Positions 1-7,478 of a stretch of 64,000 nucleotides of DNA are shown piece by piece. This DNA is from Clostridiales bacterium (lineage in GTDB: Bacteria; Bacillota; Clostridia; Saccharofermentanales; DTU023), in the NCBI GenBank assembly GCA_004556455.1, contig SFGY01000008.1, positions 1-64,000 on the forward strand, given 5' to 3'. The notes beneath the pieces are model-generated. The model was not told the origin of the DNA. It saw nothing but the letters and a program-made list of their open reading frames with translations, and ran no database searches. Made by a program: the position numbers and the translations under genes. The first letter of the stretch is position 1; each line of letters begins with the position of its first letter.

Positions 1-717
1 ATGCGCAATGAGATGAAGAAAAATGTAGAAAAGTTTTTGCTCGGCTTTGCCTCCGGAGTGATGGTTGCCGCCTCGGTCTGGTCTCTTTTAATTCCTGCTA
101 TCGACAATTCCGTTTCTCTGGGCCATCTGGCCTTCCTGCCTGCCGCTTCGGGGCTTGCCCTGGGCATGGCTTTTTTGCTGCTTTTGGATCATATCATCCC
201 CCATTTACATTTTGATGCCGATCAGGCAGAGGGCACACTCGCCGGCCAGCCTAAGCTCAGCAAAGTGCTGATGCTTTCCCTCGCTGTCACCCTGCACAAT
301 ATTCCGGAAGGCATGGCAACCGGCGTCGTCTTCGCCAGCGCTTTACAGGGACATAGCGGTGTCAGCATGTCCGGCGCTTATGCCCTGGCACTCGGTATGG
401 CCATACAAAATTTTCCTGAAGGCGCCGTCATTTCTATGCCCATGGCCAGTGAAGGCAAAAGTAAGACGAAATCCTTTGTGCTGGGAACGCTCTCAGGTGC
501 TGTCGAACCCCTGGCCGCTATCCTGACTATTTTTCTGACCCAGTTTATTTCTTCTCTTCTGCCCTATCTTCTTTCTTTTGCGGCGGGGGCCATGCTCTAT
601 GTCGTCGTGGAAGAGTTAATTCCCGAAGCCTCCGCGGAACCCCACAGTAACCACGGAACCATCGGTTTCGGTTTTGGCTTTATCCTGATGATGATCCTCG
701 ACGTCGCACTGGGCTGA
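1..717 (+). CDS. ZIP family divalent metal transporter, 5'-partial
   Basis: Membrane transporter of the ZIP family (ZupT/GufA type), which moves Zn2+ or other divalent metals into the cytoplasm. The visible 238 residues start at what is normally the second membrane helix (LLGFASGVMVAASVWSLL), so the methionine at base 1 is probably internal and the first helix lies outside the window. Family hallmarks are the metal-binding helices with HNIPEGMATG (about residue 100) and NFPEGAVISMP (about 138), plus a His/Asp-containing stretch near residue 65. About seven hydrophobic segments remain. It stands alone on the plus strand, convergent with the etf genes. Metal specificity cannot be told from sequence. 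Confidence 0.9.
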   Translation: MRNEMKKNVEKFLLGFASGVMVAASVWSLLIPAIDNSVSLGHLAFLPAASGLALGMAFLLLLDHIIPHLHFDADQAEGTLAGQPKLSKVLMLSLAVTLHNIPEGMATGVVFASALQGHSGVSMSGAYALALGMAIQNFPEGAVISMPMASEGKSKTKSFVLGTLSGAVEPLAAILTIFLTQFISSLLPYLLSFAAGAMLYVVVEELIPEASAEPHSNHGTIGFGFGFILMMILDVALG

Positions 718-802
718 GCCAGGGCCATTCTTCTTTTTTTAATTCCATTCGGTGATTTTCGCCAATTCCATTCCGTGGTTTTCACTGATCCCAATTTTTC
801 GG

Positions 803-1012
803 TTTTTCTGAATTTCAGACAAAATTTTAAGTAGTGGATGGTTAGCTATAGCAAACTAAAGCCTAAACCACCCATTACTTGAGATCTTGCACTGCCAAAC
901 CATCCACTACTAGCGATTTTGCACTCGGGCCCATCCACTACTTGCTAAGTTGCTTGAAAATCTGAAAAGCCAAAGAAAAACCATCCATTAGTTGCTACGT
1001 TGCACGGAAATA
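803..1012 (+). repeat. ~200-bp intergenic repeat element, copy A
   Basis: Same orientation and clearly similar in sequence to 6753-6963 (copy B). It begins with GTAGTGGATGGTT (831-843), the inverse of a motif then repeated four times in direct orientation near 868, 900, 931 and 981. The unit consensus is about CCATCCACTACTTGCTA followed by a few variable bases and TTGCAC. Copy A has no reading frame of note. The one inverted plus four direct units resemble an array of protein-binding sites or a non-autonomous mobile element. No transposase or target duplication was identified. Confidence 0.75.
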
Positions 1013-1133
1013 AGAAAAAGGTGGTGCGGACAAAAATCTGTGGAAACGTAGGATATGGGAAATACATGGAAATGTAAAGAAATCTGGGGAAATGCAGGGA
1101 AACATCAAGTCAACAAGGAAAATACCTGGAAGC

Positions 1134-1173
1134 ATAAAAAAGGCCATCCGGAGTATAACTGCGGATGGCCTTT
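1134..1173 (-). terminator. Intrinsic terminator for the bcd-etfBA transcript
   Basis: Perfect 12-bp arms AAAGGCCATCCG (1139-1150) and CGGATGGCCTTT (1162-1173) with an 11-base loop. Read on the minus strand the hairpin runs into a T-run (complement of 1136-1140). It lies about 215 bases past the etfA stop; no other minus-strand gene intervenes. Confidence 0.7.
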
Positions 1174-1302
1174 AGCCGTGATTTCAGAAATACCGGCTTT
1201 ATACGTGCCGGATACGAACGCGGGCTGGCGTTCGTGCCGATGTGTTTGTGAGCCCGCAAGGTCAGAGCAATGGGATAAAGCTCAACTTTGCTGGGCACGC
1301 AG

Positions 1303-1400
1303 CTCAGAAAAAAGTTCCGTTCTGCTCAGCGCGCCACTACGTATAACGTTCAGTTCTGCATAGCGCTCAACTCAGCAAAAGCTCTGTTCTATTTGGCGCG
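1303..1400. repeat. Degenerate tandem repeat spanning the etfA 3' end
   Basis: CTCAGAAAAAAGTTCCGTTC (from 1303) and CTCAGCAAAAGCTCTGTTCT (from 1371) are imperfect copies, each followed by a GCGC-containing tail, with a weaker copy between (1349-1370). The last copy covers the final codons and stop of etfA, so the 3' end of the gene appears to have been duplicated downstream. Confidence 0.5.
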
Positions 1401-2405
1401 GGCTTTTTTTACTTCTTCGGTGAGCTTGGGCACGATCTTGAAGAGGTCGCCGACAATGCCGACGTCAGCGACGTTGAAAATCGGAGCGGTGCTGTCTTTA
1501 TTGATGGCAATGATGTAGTCGGATTCTTCCATGCCGGCCAGATGCTGGATGGCGCCGGAAATGCCGCAGGCGATATAGAGGGACGGACGCACGGTTTTGC
1601 CGGTCTGTCCGACCTGACGGTCCTTGGCCTGCCAGCCTGCGTCAACAGCAGCACGGGAGGCGGAAATGGTTCCTCCGAGGGCATCGGCGAGCTCCTGCAG
1701 GATTCCGAAGTTCTCGGGTCCGCCGACGCCACGGCCGCCGGAAACAAGAATCTTAGCATCCTGAATATCCATTTTCTGCTGGATGTGCTTGACGACTTCT
1801 TCGACGGTGACGTAGCAGTTGTTTTTCTCCAGCTTGCCGTCAAAGGGAATCACTTCTCCCTGACGCTTGTCATCGCGCAGGGCTTTGACCATGACGCCGG
1901 GGCGGACGGTAGCCATCTGCGGGCGGAAATCGGGGCAGGCGATTGTCGCCATGAGGTTGCCGCCGAAAGCGGGACGGGTCATCTGGAAGCAGACGACGCC
2001 CTGTTCATCCGGGGCCACTTCCAGCTTTGTGCAGTCTGCCGTCAGACCGGTGTGGACACGACCGGCAATACGCGGAGCGAGGTCGCGGCCGATGGCGGTA
2101 GCGCCGTAGAGCACAATTTCCGGTTTAATCTCATTGATAATGGTCGTAATCGCCTGGGTGTAAGGCTCGGTGCGATAGATCTCGAGTTCGCGGTTGTCGA
2201 CGAGATAGACTTTATCGGCCCCGTAGGCAATAAGTTCCTGAGCCAGGTTTTTGACATTGTGACCGAGCAGCATGGCGGCTGTGTAGGTCCCCAGAGCATC
2301 TGCAAGTTCCCGGGCTTTGCCCAGAAGCTCCAGCGAAACATTGGAAAGCTGACCGTCTACCTGCTGGGCGAAGGTAAAGACGCCTTTGTAATCTTGAATA
2401 TTCAT
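1389..2405 (-). CDS. etfA: Electron transfer flavoprotein subunit alpha
   Basis: Alpha subunit of the FAD-containing electron transfer flavoprotein that partners the acyl-CoA dehydrogenase two genes upstream. The 338 residues match the usual length. The C-terminal FAD domain carries SGGRGVG (about 216) and the family signature with SLYIACGISGAIQH, INKDSTAPIF and ADVGIVGD (about 272-325). It is the last gene of bcd-etfB-etfA, 14 bases after etfB. In clostridia such a trio often forms the bifurcating complex that couples crotonyl-CoA reduction by NADH to ferredoxin reduction. Bifurcation here is inferred from context. Confidence 0.95.
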   Translation of the reverse strand: MNIQDYKGVFTFAQQVDGQLSNVSLELLGKARELADALGTYTAAMLLGHNVKNLAQELIAYGADKVYLVDNRELEIYRTEPYTQAITTIINEIKPEIVLYGATAIGRDLAPRIAGRVHTGLTADCTKLEVAPDEQGVVCFQMTRPAFGGNLMATIACPDFRPQMATVRPGVMVKALRDDKRQGEVIPFDGKLEKNNCYVTVEEVVKHIQQKMDIQDAKILVSGGRGVGGPENFGILQELADALGGTISASRAAVDAGWQAKDRQVGQTGKTVRPSLYIACGISGAIQHLAGMEESDYIIAINKDSTAPIFNVADVGIVGDLFKIVPKLTEEVKKARAK

Positions 2406-2419
2406 CGCTTGACCTCCAC

Positions 2420-3205
2420 TTAGAGCAGATATTTTTCTTCCAGTTTATCCATGATGAACTGGACGGACTCTTCGACGCCGGTTTCAATCTTCATACCGGG
2501 AGCTTTGACGCTCTTCGGGAAGGATTTCACCACGTGGGTGGGCGATCCGGCAAGACCGATGTTTTCGTCGGCGACATCGACGTCGGCGCGGTTAAAGACG
2601 CGGACTTCACGTTCGCGGTAAGCATCAAAAATGCCGCCGGGCGTCATATAACGGGGAGTATTGAGTTCAGAGAGAGCGGTGAGCAGGCAGGGCATTTTCA
2701 CGCGAATGATGTGGTCGCGGTCTTCAAACTGACGCTTCACCACCACTTCGTCGCCTTCGATCTTGACGTCAGCTGCATAAGACACACAGGGAATGCCGAG
2801 GTGTTCACTCATCTCCGGACCGACCTGTGCCGTATCGCCGTCGATGGCCTGACGGCCGGTGAAAATAAGATCGTAGTCCAGGCGTTTGATGGCGCCGGCA
2901 ATGGTTGAAGAGGTGGCCCAGGTATCCGCGCCGCCAAAAGCTCTGTCGGTCACAAGAATCGCTTCATCTGCACCCATGGCCATGGCTTCGCGAAGCACAT
3001 CGTCGGCCTGCGGAGGTCCCATGGAGAGCACGGTGACTTTGGTATCAGGATTCTCGTCCTTGATGCGAAGGGCCGCTTCGAGACCCGCCTTATCGTCCGG
3101 GTTCATAATGCTCGGAACCCCATCACGGATAAGGGTGCCCTTGACGGGATCCAGGCGAACTTCATTGGTATCGGGAACTTGTTTGACACAAACAATAATA
3201 TTCAT
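2420..3205 (-). CDS. etfB: Electron transfer flavoprotein subunit beta
   Basis: Beta subunit of the electron transfer flavoprotein, 261 residues. Typical features are the start MNIIVCVKQVPDTNEVRLDP, the GRQAIDGDTAQVGPE loop (about 117-131) and the region MPCLLTALSELNTPRYM before the C-terminal arm that embraces the alpha subunit. In bifurcating complexes this subunit holds the bifurcating FAD and binds NADH. It lies between bcd (13-base gap) and etfA (14-base gap), so the three are almost certainly co-transcribed. Confidence 0.95.
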   Translation of the reverse strand: MNIIVCVKQVPDTNEVRLDPVKGTLIRDGVPSIMNPDDKAGLEAALRIKDENPDTKVTVLSMGPPQADDVLREAMAMGADEAILVTDRAFGGADTWATSSTIAGAIKRLDYDLIFTGRQAIDGDTAQVGPEMSEHLGIPCVSYAADVKIEGDEVVVKRQFEDRDHIIRVKMPCLLTALSELNTPRYMTPGGIFDAYREREVRVFNRADVDVADENIGLAGSPTHVVKSFPKSVKAPGMKIETGVEESVQFIMDKLEEKYLL

Positions 3206-3218
3206 GACTTCGCGCCTC

Positions 3219-4376
3219 CTATTTCAGCATGTCGCCGGAGATGACCATCTCCATGACTTCCGACGTTCCTTCGTAGATCTCGGTAATCTTGGCATCACGC
3301 ATCATGCGCTCAACATCGTAATCCTGCATATAGCCGTAGCCGCCGTGCAGCTGGACGGCGCGATCCGTGACATATTCGGCCACGCGCGAAGCCTTGAGTT
3401 TGGCCATAGCGGCTTCAACACTGAAGCGCTGCGGTTTTCTGGCCTTATTGGCCGCATCCTTGGCGAGAGCCGCGCGATATACCAGATAACGCGCCGCTTC
3501 CACTTCGGTCTTCATCTGCGCCAGGGTAAACTGAGTGTTCTGGAATTTCGCGATGGGACGGCCGAACTGCTTTCTTTCCTTGACATAGGCGACGGTCTTG
3601 TCAAGAGCCCCCTGAGCAATGCCCAGAGCCTGAGCCGCAATACCAATACGTCCGCCATCCAGCGTCGTCATGGCAATGCCAAAGCCCTTGCCCTCTTTGC
3701 CGAGGAGATTTTCTTTGGGGATTTTGCAGTCGATGAAAATGAGTTCACGGGTCGATGAACCGTGGATGCCCATCTTCTTTTCGGGAATGCCGAAATCAAA
3801 GCCCGGCGTGCCTTTTTCGACGATGAAAGCCGAAATGCCGTGCGTGCCCTGGCTCTTGTCGGTCATAGCGAAAACGACGTAGACGTCGGCTTCACCAGCG
3901 TTGGTGATAAAGATTTTACTGCCGTTCAGGAGGTAGAAATCACCCTGGAGTTCCGCTCTTGTCTGCGTTCCTGCCGCATCGGTGCCCGCCTCAGGTTCCG
4001 TCAGCGCAAAGGCTCCGAGTTTTTCGCCCTTCGCCAGAGGAACGAGGTACTTTTCCTTCTGCGCATCTGAGCCAAAATGATTGATGCAGTCCGCACAAAG
4101 CGAAGTGTGTGCGGAAACAATGACGCCCGTCGTCGCGCAGACGCGGGAAAGCTCTTCCACGCAGAGCACGTAGGAAAGCGTATCGCAGCCCTGGCCGCCC
4201 CACTTTTTATCGAAAGGAATGCCGAGAAAACCGTTCTTCTTCAGCTTCTCGACGGTCTCGCGGGGAAAGCGATGCGTTTCATCGACATCCTGCGCAAGGG
4301 GTTCTACTTCGCGTTCAGCGAAGTCGCGAAAGAGGTCACGCATCATGCTGTGCTCTTTGCTCAATGTAAAATCCAT
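3219..4376 (-). CDS. bcd: Acyl-CoA dehydrogenase, butyryl-CoA dehydrogenase type
   Basis: FAD enzyme interconverting short-chain acyl-CoA and enoyl-CoA, most likely crotonyl-CoA to butyryl-CoA. Seen: LTEPEAGTDA (substrate/FAD region), FITNAGEADVYVVFA, the ERKQFGRPI motif, LHGGYGYMQDY and, near the C terminus, IYEGTSEV, whose Glu is the catalytic base of short-chain members. The start is set at 4376, giving 385 aa, because AGGAGG lies a few bases before it; an earlier in-frame codon at 4400 has no such site. It heads bcd-etfB-etfA. No thiolase, crotonase or hydroxybutyryl-CoA dehydrogenase gene is nearby, so the rest of the butyrate pathway lies elsewhere. Confidence 0.93.
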   Translation of the reverse strand: MDFTLSKEHSMMRDLFRDFAEREVEPLAQDVDETHRFPRETVEKLKKNGFLGIPFDKKWGGQGCDTLSYVLCVEELSRVCATTGVIVSAHTSLCADCINHFGSDAQKEKYLVPLAKGEKLGAFALTEPEAGTDAAGTQTRAELQGDFYLLNGSKIFITNAGEADVYVVFAMTDKSQGTHGISAFIVEKGTPGFDFGIPEKKMGIHGSSTRELIFIDCKIPKENLLGKEGKGFGIAMTTLDGGRIGIAAQALGIAQGALDKTVAYVKERKQFGRPIAKFQNTQFTLAQMKTEVEAARYLVYRAALAKDAANKARKPQRFSVEAAMAKLKASRVAEYVTDRAVQLHGGYGYMQDYDVERMMRDAKITEIYEGTSEVMEMVISGDMLK

Positions 4377-4421
4377 GCAAAATACCTCCTGATCAAGCAA
4401 TAGTAATGATCAACTCGCCAT

Positions 4422-4450
4422 ATTTTAGCAGAAAATTTCGGGCGCTACAA
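4422..4450 (-). promoter_or_regulatory. Promoter of bcd-etfBA
   Basis: On the minus strand TTGTAG (4445-4450), a 17-base spacer and TAAAAT (4422-4427), 46 bases before the bcd start. Its -35 box directly abuts the repeat array at 4451-4590. Between promoter and gene are two TGATCA palindromes (about 4391 and 4408), possible regulator sites. Confidence 0.6.
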
Positions 4451-4590
4451 ACGTTTCCGGTAAAAAAGCCAGCAGCGTTTCCGCTGGAAAAACAGCAGAC
4501 CATGTTTCCAGAAAAAACAGCTAACAGCTTTTCTTATAAAAACACCCGCCGTGTTTTCGGTAAAAAGGCCAGCTGCTTTTTCTCCTGATC
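4451..4590. repeat. Degenerate ~25-bp tandem array upstream of bcd
   Basis: Five to six units of the form CGTTTCCGGTAAAAAAGCC plus AGCAG. Each has a 5-6-base A-tract, centred near 4465, 4490, 4515, 4540 and 4564, that is every 24-26 bp. The array lies between the fic stop and the bcd promoter. Both strands stay open through it (60 codons on plus, about 116 on minus), which I take as a consequence of the repeat rather than a gene. Confidence 0.65.
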
Positions 4591-4683
4591 TCTGCCCTGC
4601 TGAGCTGGCGGCTTCTTTCTGACCCGGCGCTGCTGCGAAAACTGCGCAGCACCCTGTTAGGTCACGCCGAGTGAGAACAAAGC

Positions 4684-5727
4684 TTAGATTTTGACATACC
4701 TGCTTGCTCTTCCTCTTCCGATTTTTCTCAAAAAACCTTCGTCGCACAGTTTCTTCAAGGAGGCTTCTACCGAAGAGCTTTTGATTGCCGGGCAAAGTTC
4801 CAGGATCTCGTTCTTCGTGAAATCAGCAATTTTTTGTTCTGCCGCCCGTTTGACCAGATCATAGGCCGATGGTTTTTCATCGAATAGATCAACACGGGCT
4901 TCAAAGTCACGGTAGGCTTTGACGACAATGCCAAGCAAATACCTTATAAAGGCTGCATAACTGTTTTTACCTTCGTGCCAGCCCTCGGAGCTTTCTTCCA
5001 GAACATCGTAGTAGGATCTTTTCGTTTTTTCGATAAGATGCTCCAAACTGATGTAACGACCGACAAAATAGCCACTCCGGTAAAGGAGCAAAGTTGTGAG
5101 AAGCCTGCTCATTCGGCCGTTTCCGTCATTGAAGGGGTGAATGCAGAGGAAGTCCTTTATAAAAATGGGAATCAGGAGGAGAGGATCAACGACTCCCTCG
5201 TCGACAGCATGATTAAATTGCTCGCAAATAAGCTCAACGGCCTCCGGCGTTTCATAAGGTGCCAAAGGCGTAAAAAGCACCGTGGATTTCCCACTCAACG
5301 CGGTCGCTGTGATAAAATTTTGGGTGTTTTTGTATCTACCGCCAATCTCCATACCGGAATATTTGTAAAGATCCCGATGCAGCTGAAGCAGCACCGATGG
5401 CCGAAGGGGAATGTATGCGTAGCTCTCGTGGATCAGGGCTAACACATCCCGATAACCAGCGATTTCCTTTTCGTCTCTATTCCTCGGGGTCGTTTTTTCC
5501 GCGACAAGTTCTCTCATTCGCACCCTTGTCGTGACGATACCTTCGATTTTATTAGAACTTTCAGTGCTCTGAATCTTGGCAAGATCCACCAGCCGTTCAA
5601 GAACGACAGGCTTTTGCTTCAGATAGAGTTCTTGTCTGCCTTTGAACTCATGGATCTGAGTCAGCAGCGAAATAATATCATTGTCCCAGGACATATGCTT
5701 AAAGACACTGTAGTCAAAAGTCCTCAA
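4684..5727 (-). CDS. Fic family protein (probable AMPylator) with C-terminal winged helix
   Basis: Fic enzymes usually transfer AMP from ATP to target hydroxyl groups. The catalytic motif HPFNDGNGR (about residues 200-208) is intact. Upstream, SSNKIEG (about 57-63) fits the S-x-x-x-E-G autoinhibitory helix of class II Fic proteins, whose Glu blocks ATP binding. The last ~50 residues look like a winged helix (NEILELCPAIKSSSVEASLK), suggesting DNA binding or autoregulation. I place the start at TTG 5727 (347 aa) because AGGAGG (5735-5740 on the plus strand) lies 7 bases upstream; the longer frame to 5769 is just the repeat array. A separate toxin-antitoxin pair is adjacent. The target is unknown. 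Confidence 0.9.
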   Translation of the reverse strand: MRTFDYSVFKHMSWDNDIISLLTQIHEFKGRQELYLKQKPVVLERLVDLAKIQSTESSNKIEGIVTTRVRMRELVAEKTTPRNRDEKEIAGYRDVLALIHESYAYIPLRPSVLLQLHRDLYKYSGMEIGGRYKNTQNFITATALSGKSTVLFTPLAPYETPEAVELICEQFNHAVDEGVVDPLLLIPIFIKDFLCIHPFNDGNGRMSRLLTTLLLYRSGYFVGRYISLEHLIEKTKRSYYDVLEESSEGWHEGKNSYAAFIRYLLGIVVKAYRDFEARVDLFDEKPSAYDLVKRAAEQKIADFTKNEILELCPAIKSSSVEASLKKLCDEGFLRKIGRGRASRYVKI

Positions 5728-5740
5728 ACTTATCCCTCCT

Positions 5741-5900
5741 TTCTCCCAAGCATCTCTCTTTTCTCCCAACAGTCCAACATTTCAACCGACAGTCCCCTTT
5801 ATTCTCCCATTCTCTCGCCTTTCTCCCAAAATTAAAACGTTTTTGGGAGAAAGTCAACGCTCTGGGAGAAAAGATCAACGTTCTGGGAAAAAAGGTCTGG
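5741..5900. repeat. 20-bp-period repeat array with central inversion, upstream of fic
   Basis: TTCTCCCA-type words recur at exactly 20-bp steps: 5741, 5761, 5781 (degenerate), 5801 and 5821. The orientation then flips, with GGGAGAA-type words in units starting near 5841, 5861 and 5881. The two blocks meet at a perfect 13-bp inverted repeat, CTTTCTCCCAAAA (5819-5831) against TTTTGGGAGAAAG (5841-5853), loop 9. Total eight units. It lies just upstream of the fic ribosome binding site, so an operator array for the Fic winged helix or another regulator is plausible. Confidence 0.75.
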
Positions 5901-5981
5901 CCAGCCAGGACGCGAGAACAGTGTGGGAACCCGTCTTTAAAGCGCCGCCGAGTTGGACGCTAACCGTAAACGACAAGCCGC

Positions 5982-6320
5982 CTAAGGTAAAGGCTGGTAT
6001 TCTTTCTGAATGTGACCTTGAATATCCCTCTTGCCATAGAAGATTCGAAGCACATTTACTGAGAGCTCTTTATCTGAAACTGTATAAAATACAATAAAAT
6101 GATCCACCGACATTTGATGCATTCCGATGCTGTGCCAGGGTTCCCATTCTACTGCTTTGTTTCGAGCTGGAAAAATATCAAGGCGGCGAATGCTGTCTCG
6201 AATCCTCCTTGCCTGGGCAATCGCTATACCAGGCTCATTAAGCTCAAAAGCAATATATTCAAAAATATCTCTCAAATCCTGAACTGCGTCTTCTGAATAG
6301 CTGACCCGATATTTGTCCAT
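5982..6320 (-). CDS. RelE/ParE family toxin
   Basis: Small basic protein of 112 residues with the RelE/ParE fold pattern: SEDAVQDLRDIFEYI (first helix), IRRLDIFP, then the beta strands HQMSVDHFIVFYTV, ELSVNVLRIFYGKRDI. Members are mRNA interferases or gyrase poisons neutralised by the partner antitoxin. The start codon shares one base with the antitoxin stop (TGATG arrangement), typical of translational coupling. Whether this one cleaves mRNA or targets gyrase is not decidable from sequence. Confidence 0.88.
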   Translation of the reverse strand: MDKYRVSYSEDAVQDLRDIFEYIAFELNEPGIAIAQARRIRDSIRRLDIFPARNKAVEWEPWHSIGMHQMSVDHFIVFYTVSDKELSVNVLRIFYGKRDIQGHIQKEYQPLP

Positions 6321-6625
6321 CAGATTCCGTAGTCTCTTTTCATCATTTCATCGACCTCGCGGACAGAATGAACTTTTCCGGCCTGAATGGAATCATATCC
6401 CTTTTGCAGTTCGACATTCAGCTCTTCCGTGCTGAGTTCGTCAAGGGAGAGGACTTTTCCTGCGGGAAGTTTGATCCCAAAGGGAATACTTCTCGTCAGC
6501 TTGATTTGCTTGTATAGCATTTGCACAAGCGACGACGGAGTAACGCCAAGTTGGGAAAGGATGTTTTCTACGTCTGCTTTAAGCTCCGGATCAATGCGAG
6601 CATAGACTGTAGCCGTATTTGCCAT
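6320..6625 (-). CDS. RelB/DinJ family antitoxin
   Basis: 101-residue antitoxin. The N terminus ATVYARIDPELKADVENIL with LGVTPSSLVQMLYKQI is the ribbon-helix-helix dimer typical of RelB/DinJ, which binds DNA and represses its own operon. The C-terminal half, LDELSTEELNVELQKGYDSI, resembles the RelB toxin-binding segment. A G-rich ribosome site (GGGGG) precedes the start. It is the first gene of the pair; a palindrome over the predicted -35 box is the likely operator. Confidence 0.9.
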   Translation of the reverse strand: MANTATVYARIDPELKADVENILSQLGVTPSSLVQMLYKQIKLTRSIPFGIKLPAGKVLSLDELSTEELNVELQKGYDSIQAGKVHSVREVDEMMKRDYGI

Positions 6626-6649
6626 AAAATCGCCCCCTTTTTTCTTTTA

Positions 6650-6689
6650 ATCATAACGCGGAAGCCTGTAATTTGTAAATCGATTTGCA
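6650..6689 (-). promoter_or_regulatory. Promoter and operator of the RelB/RelE operon
   Basis: Minus-strand TTTACA (6674-6679), 18-base spacer and TATGAT (6650-6655). The -35 box lies inside a near-perfect 16-bp palindrome TGTAAATCGATTTGCA (6674-6689), one mismatched pair, as expected for autorepression by the ribbon-helix-helix antitoxin. Confidence 0.6.
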
Positions 6690-6752
6690 TACAATTGCAT
6701 TCAACAGCACATGGGCTGGGGCTCACGGGCTGTCAGGCCCCCTGCTCTCATT

Positions 6753-6963
6753 TCAGTTTTTTTAAATTTCGGACAAAATTTCAAGTTATGGATGGTTAGC
6801 CACAGCAAACTATAGTCTAAACCATCCATTACTTGAGATCTTGCCCTTCCAAACCATCCACTACTAGTAATCTTGCACACGGACACCTCCACTACTTGCT
6901 AAGTTGCATGAAAATCAGAAAAACCAAAGAAAAACCATCCACTAGTTGCTACGTTGCACGAAA
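6753..6963 (+). repeat. ~200-bp intergenic repeat element, copy B
   Basis: Same orientation and order of parts as copy A at 803-1012: an inverted TATGGATGGTT (about 6787-6797), then direct CCATCC-type units near 6822, 6854, 6886 and 6934. Together with the toxin-antitoxin promoter region and the terminator at 7001 it fills the 450-base gap between the antitoxin and ferredoxin genes; no gene is visible there. Confidence 0.75.
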
Positions 6964-7000
6964 ACCAGGCGTCTCTCTGGAGAAGCGGGAATATCTGTAC

Positions 7001-7034
7001 AAAGCAAAAGCCGCCAGGTGGCGGCTTTTGCTTT
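7001..7034. terminator. Bidirectional hairpin terminator after ferredoxin
   Basis: Perfect 15-bp arms AAAGCAAAAGCCGCC and GGCGGCTTTTGCTTT with a 4-base loop. T-rich on either strand. It sits 41 bases past the ferredoxin stop, which it most likely terminates. Confidence 0.75.
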
Positions 7035-7075
7035 GACCCGTATACTCGGGCTGAGTTCATAAAGAAATGTGAAGC

Positions 7076-7258
<183 letters not shown>

Positions 7259-7392
7259 CTAATTTACATCATCATGTCGGCTTTGCGCCGAAATTATTCT
7301 GGAAAGCGGCTCTGACCGCTTGCAGACAGCTTTGTGCGTCATGCCTGTTTATTCAAACATTGCCCCACGCTGTTAGTCAAGATTAACCCAGT

Positions 7393-7436
7393 AAAAATGG
7401 GTGAGATGCAGTGCAAACATACTGCATCCCACCCAT
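7393..7436 (-). terminator. Intrinsic terminator of the LPxTG protein gene
   Basis: 16-bp arms ATGGGTGAGATGCAGT (7397-7412) and ACTGCATCCCACCCAT (7421-7436) with one mismatch and an 8-base loop. On the minus strand it runs into TTTTTACTG. Located 43 bases after the stop of the LPxTG gene. Confidence 0.8.
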
Positions 7437-7478
7437 AAAGGCTTCAAGTCAATCAGCAACCGTAAAAGAGTGCAGGAC

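Larger units (their letters stand above)
718..1388. other. 671-base gene-free interval
   Basis: No convincing gene on either strand. It holds a ~200-bp repeat element (803-1012), a stretch rich in GGAAA words spaced irregularly (about 1040-1130), a hairpin terminator (1134-1173) and a degenerate tandem repeat next to the etfA stop (1303-1400). The remaining 1174-1302 shows nothing I can name. Confidence 0.6.

Noticed and set aside
868..1005. Possible CRISPR array in the repeated CCATCCACTAC words
   Set aside because: Spacing is uneven (32, 31, 50), units are degenerate, one is inverted, the whole block is duplicated elsewhere, and no cas genes are nearby.
1055..1363. 102-codon plus-strand frame
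   Set aside because: Crosses the terminator hairpin and repeat and has no family resemblance.
1542..2423. 293-codon plus-strand frame
   Set aside because: Lies wholly antisense to etfA; shadow of that gene.
4406..4795. Open frames on both strands through 4406-4588 and 4445-4795
   Set aside because: They translate the tandem array and overlap the fic 3' end; no ribosome site or family resemblance.
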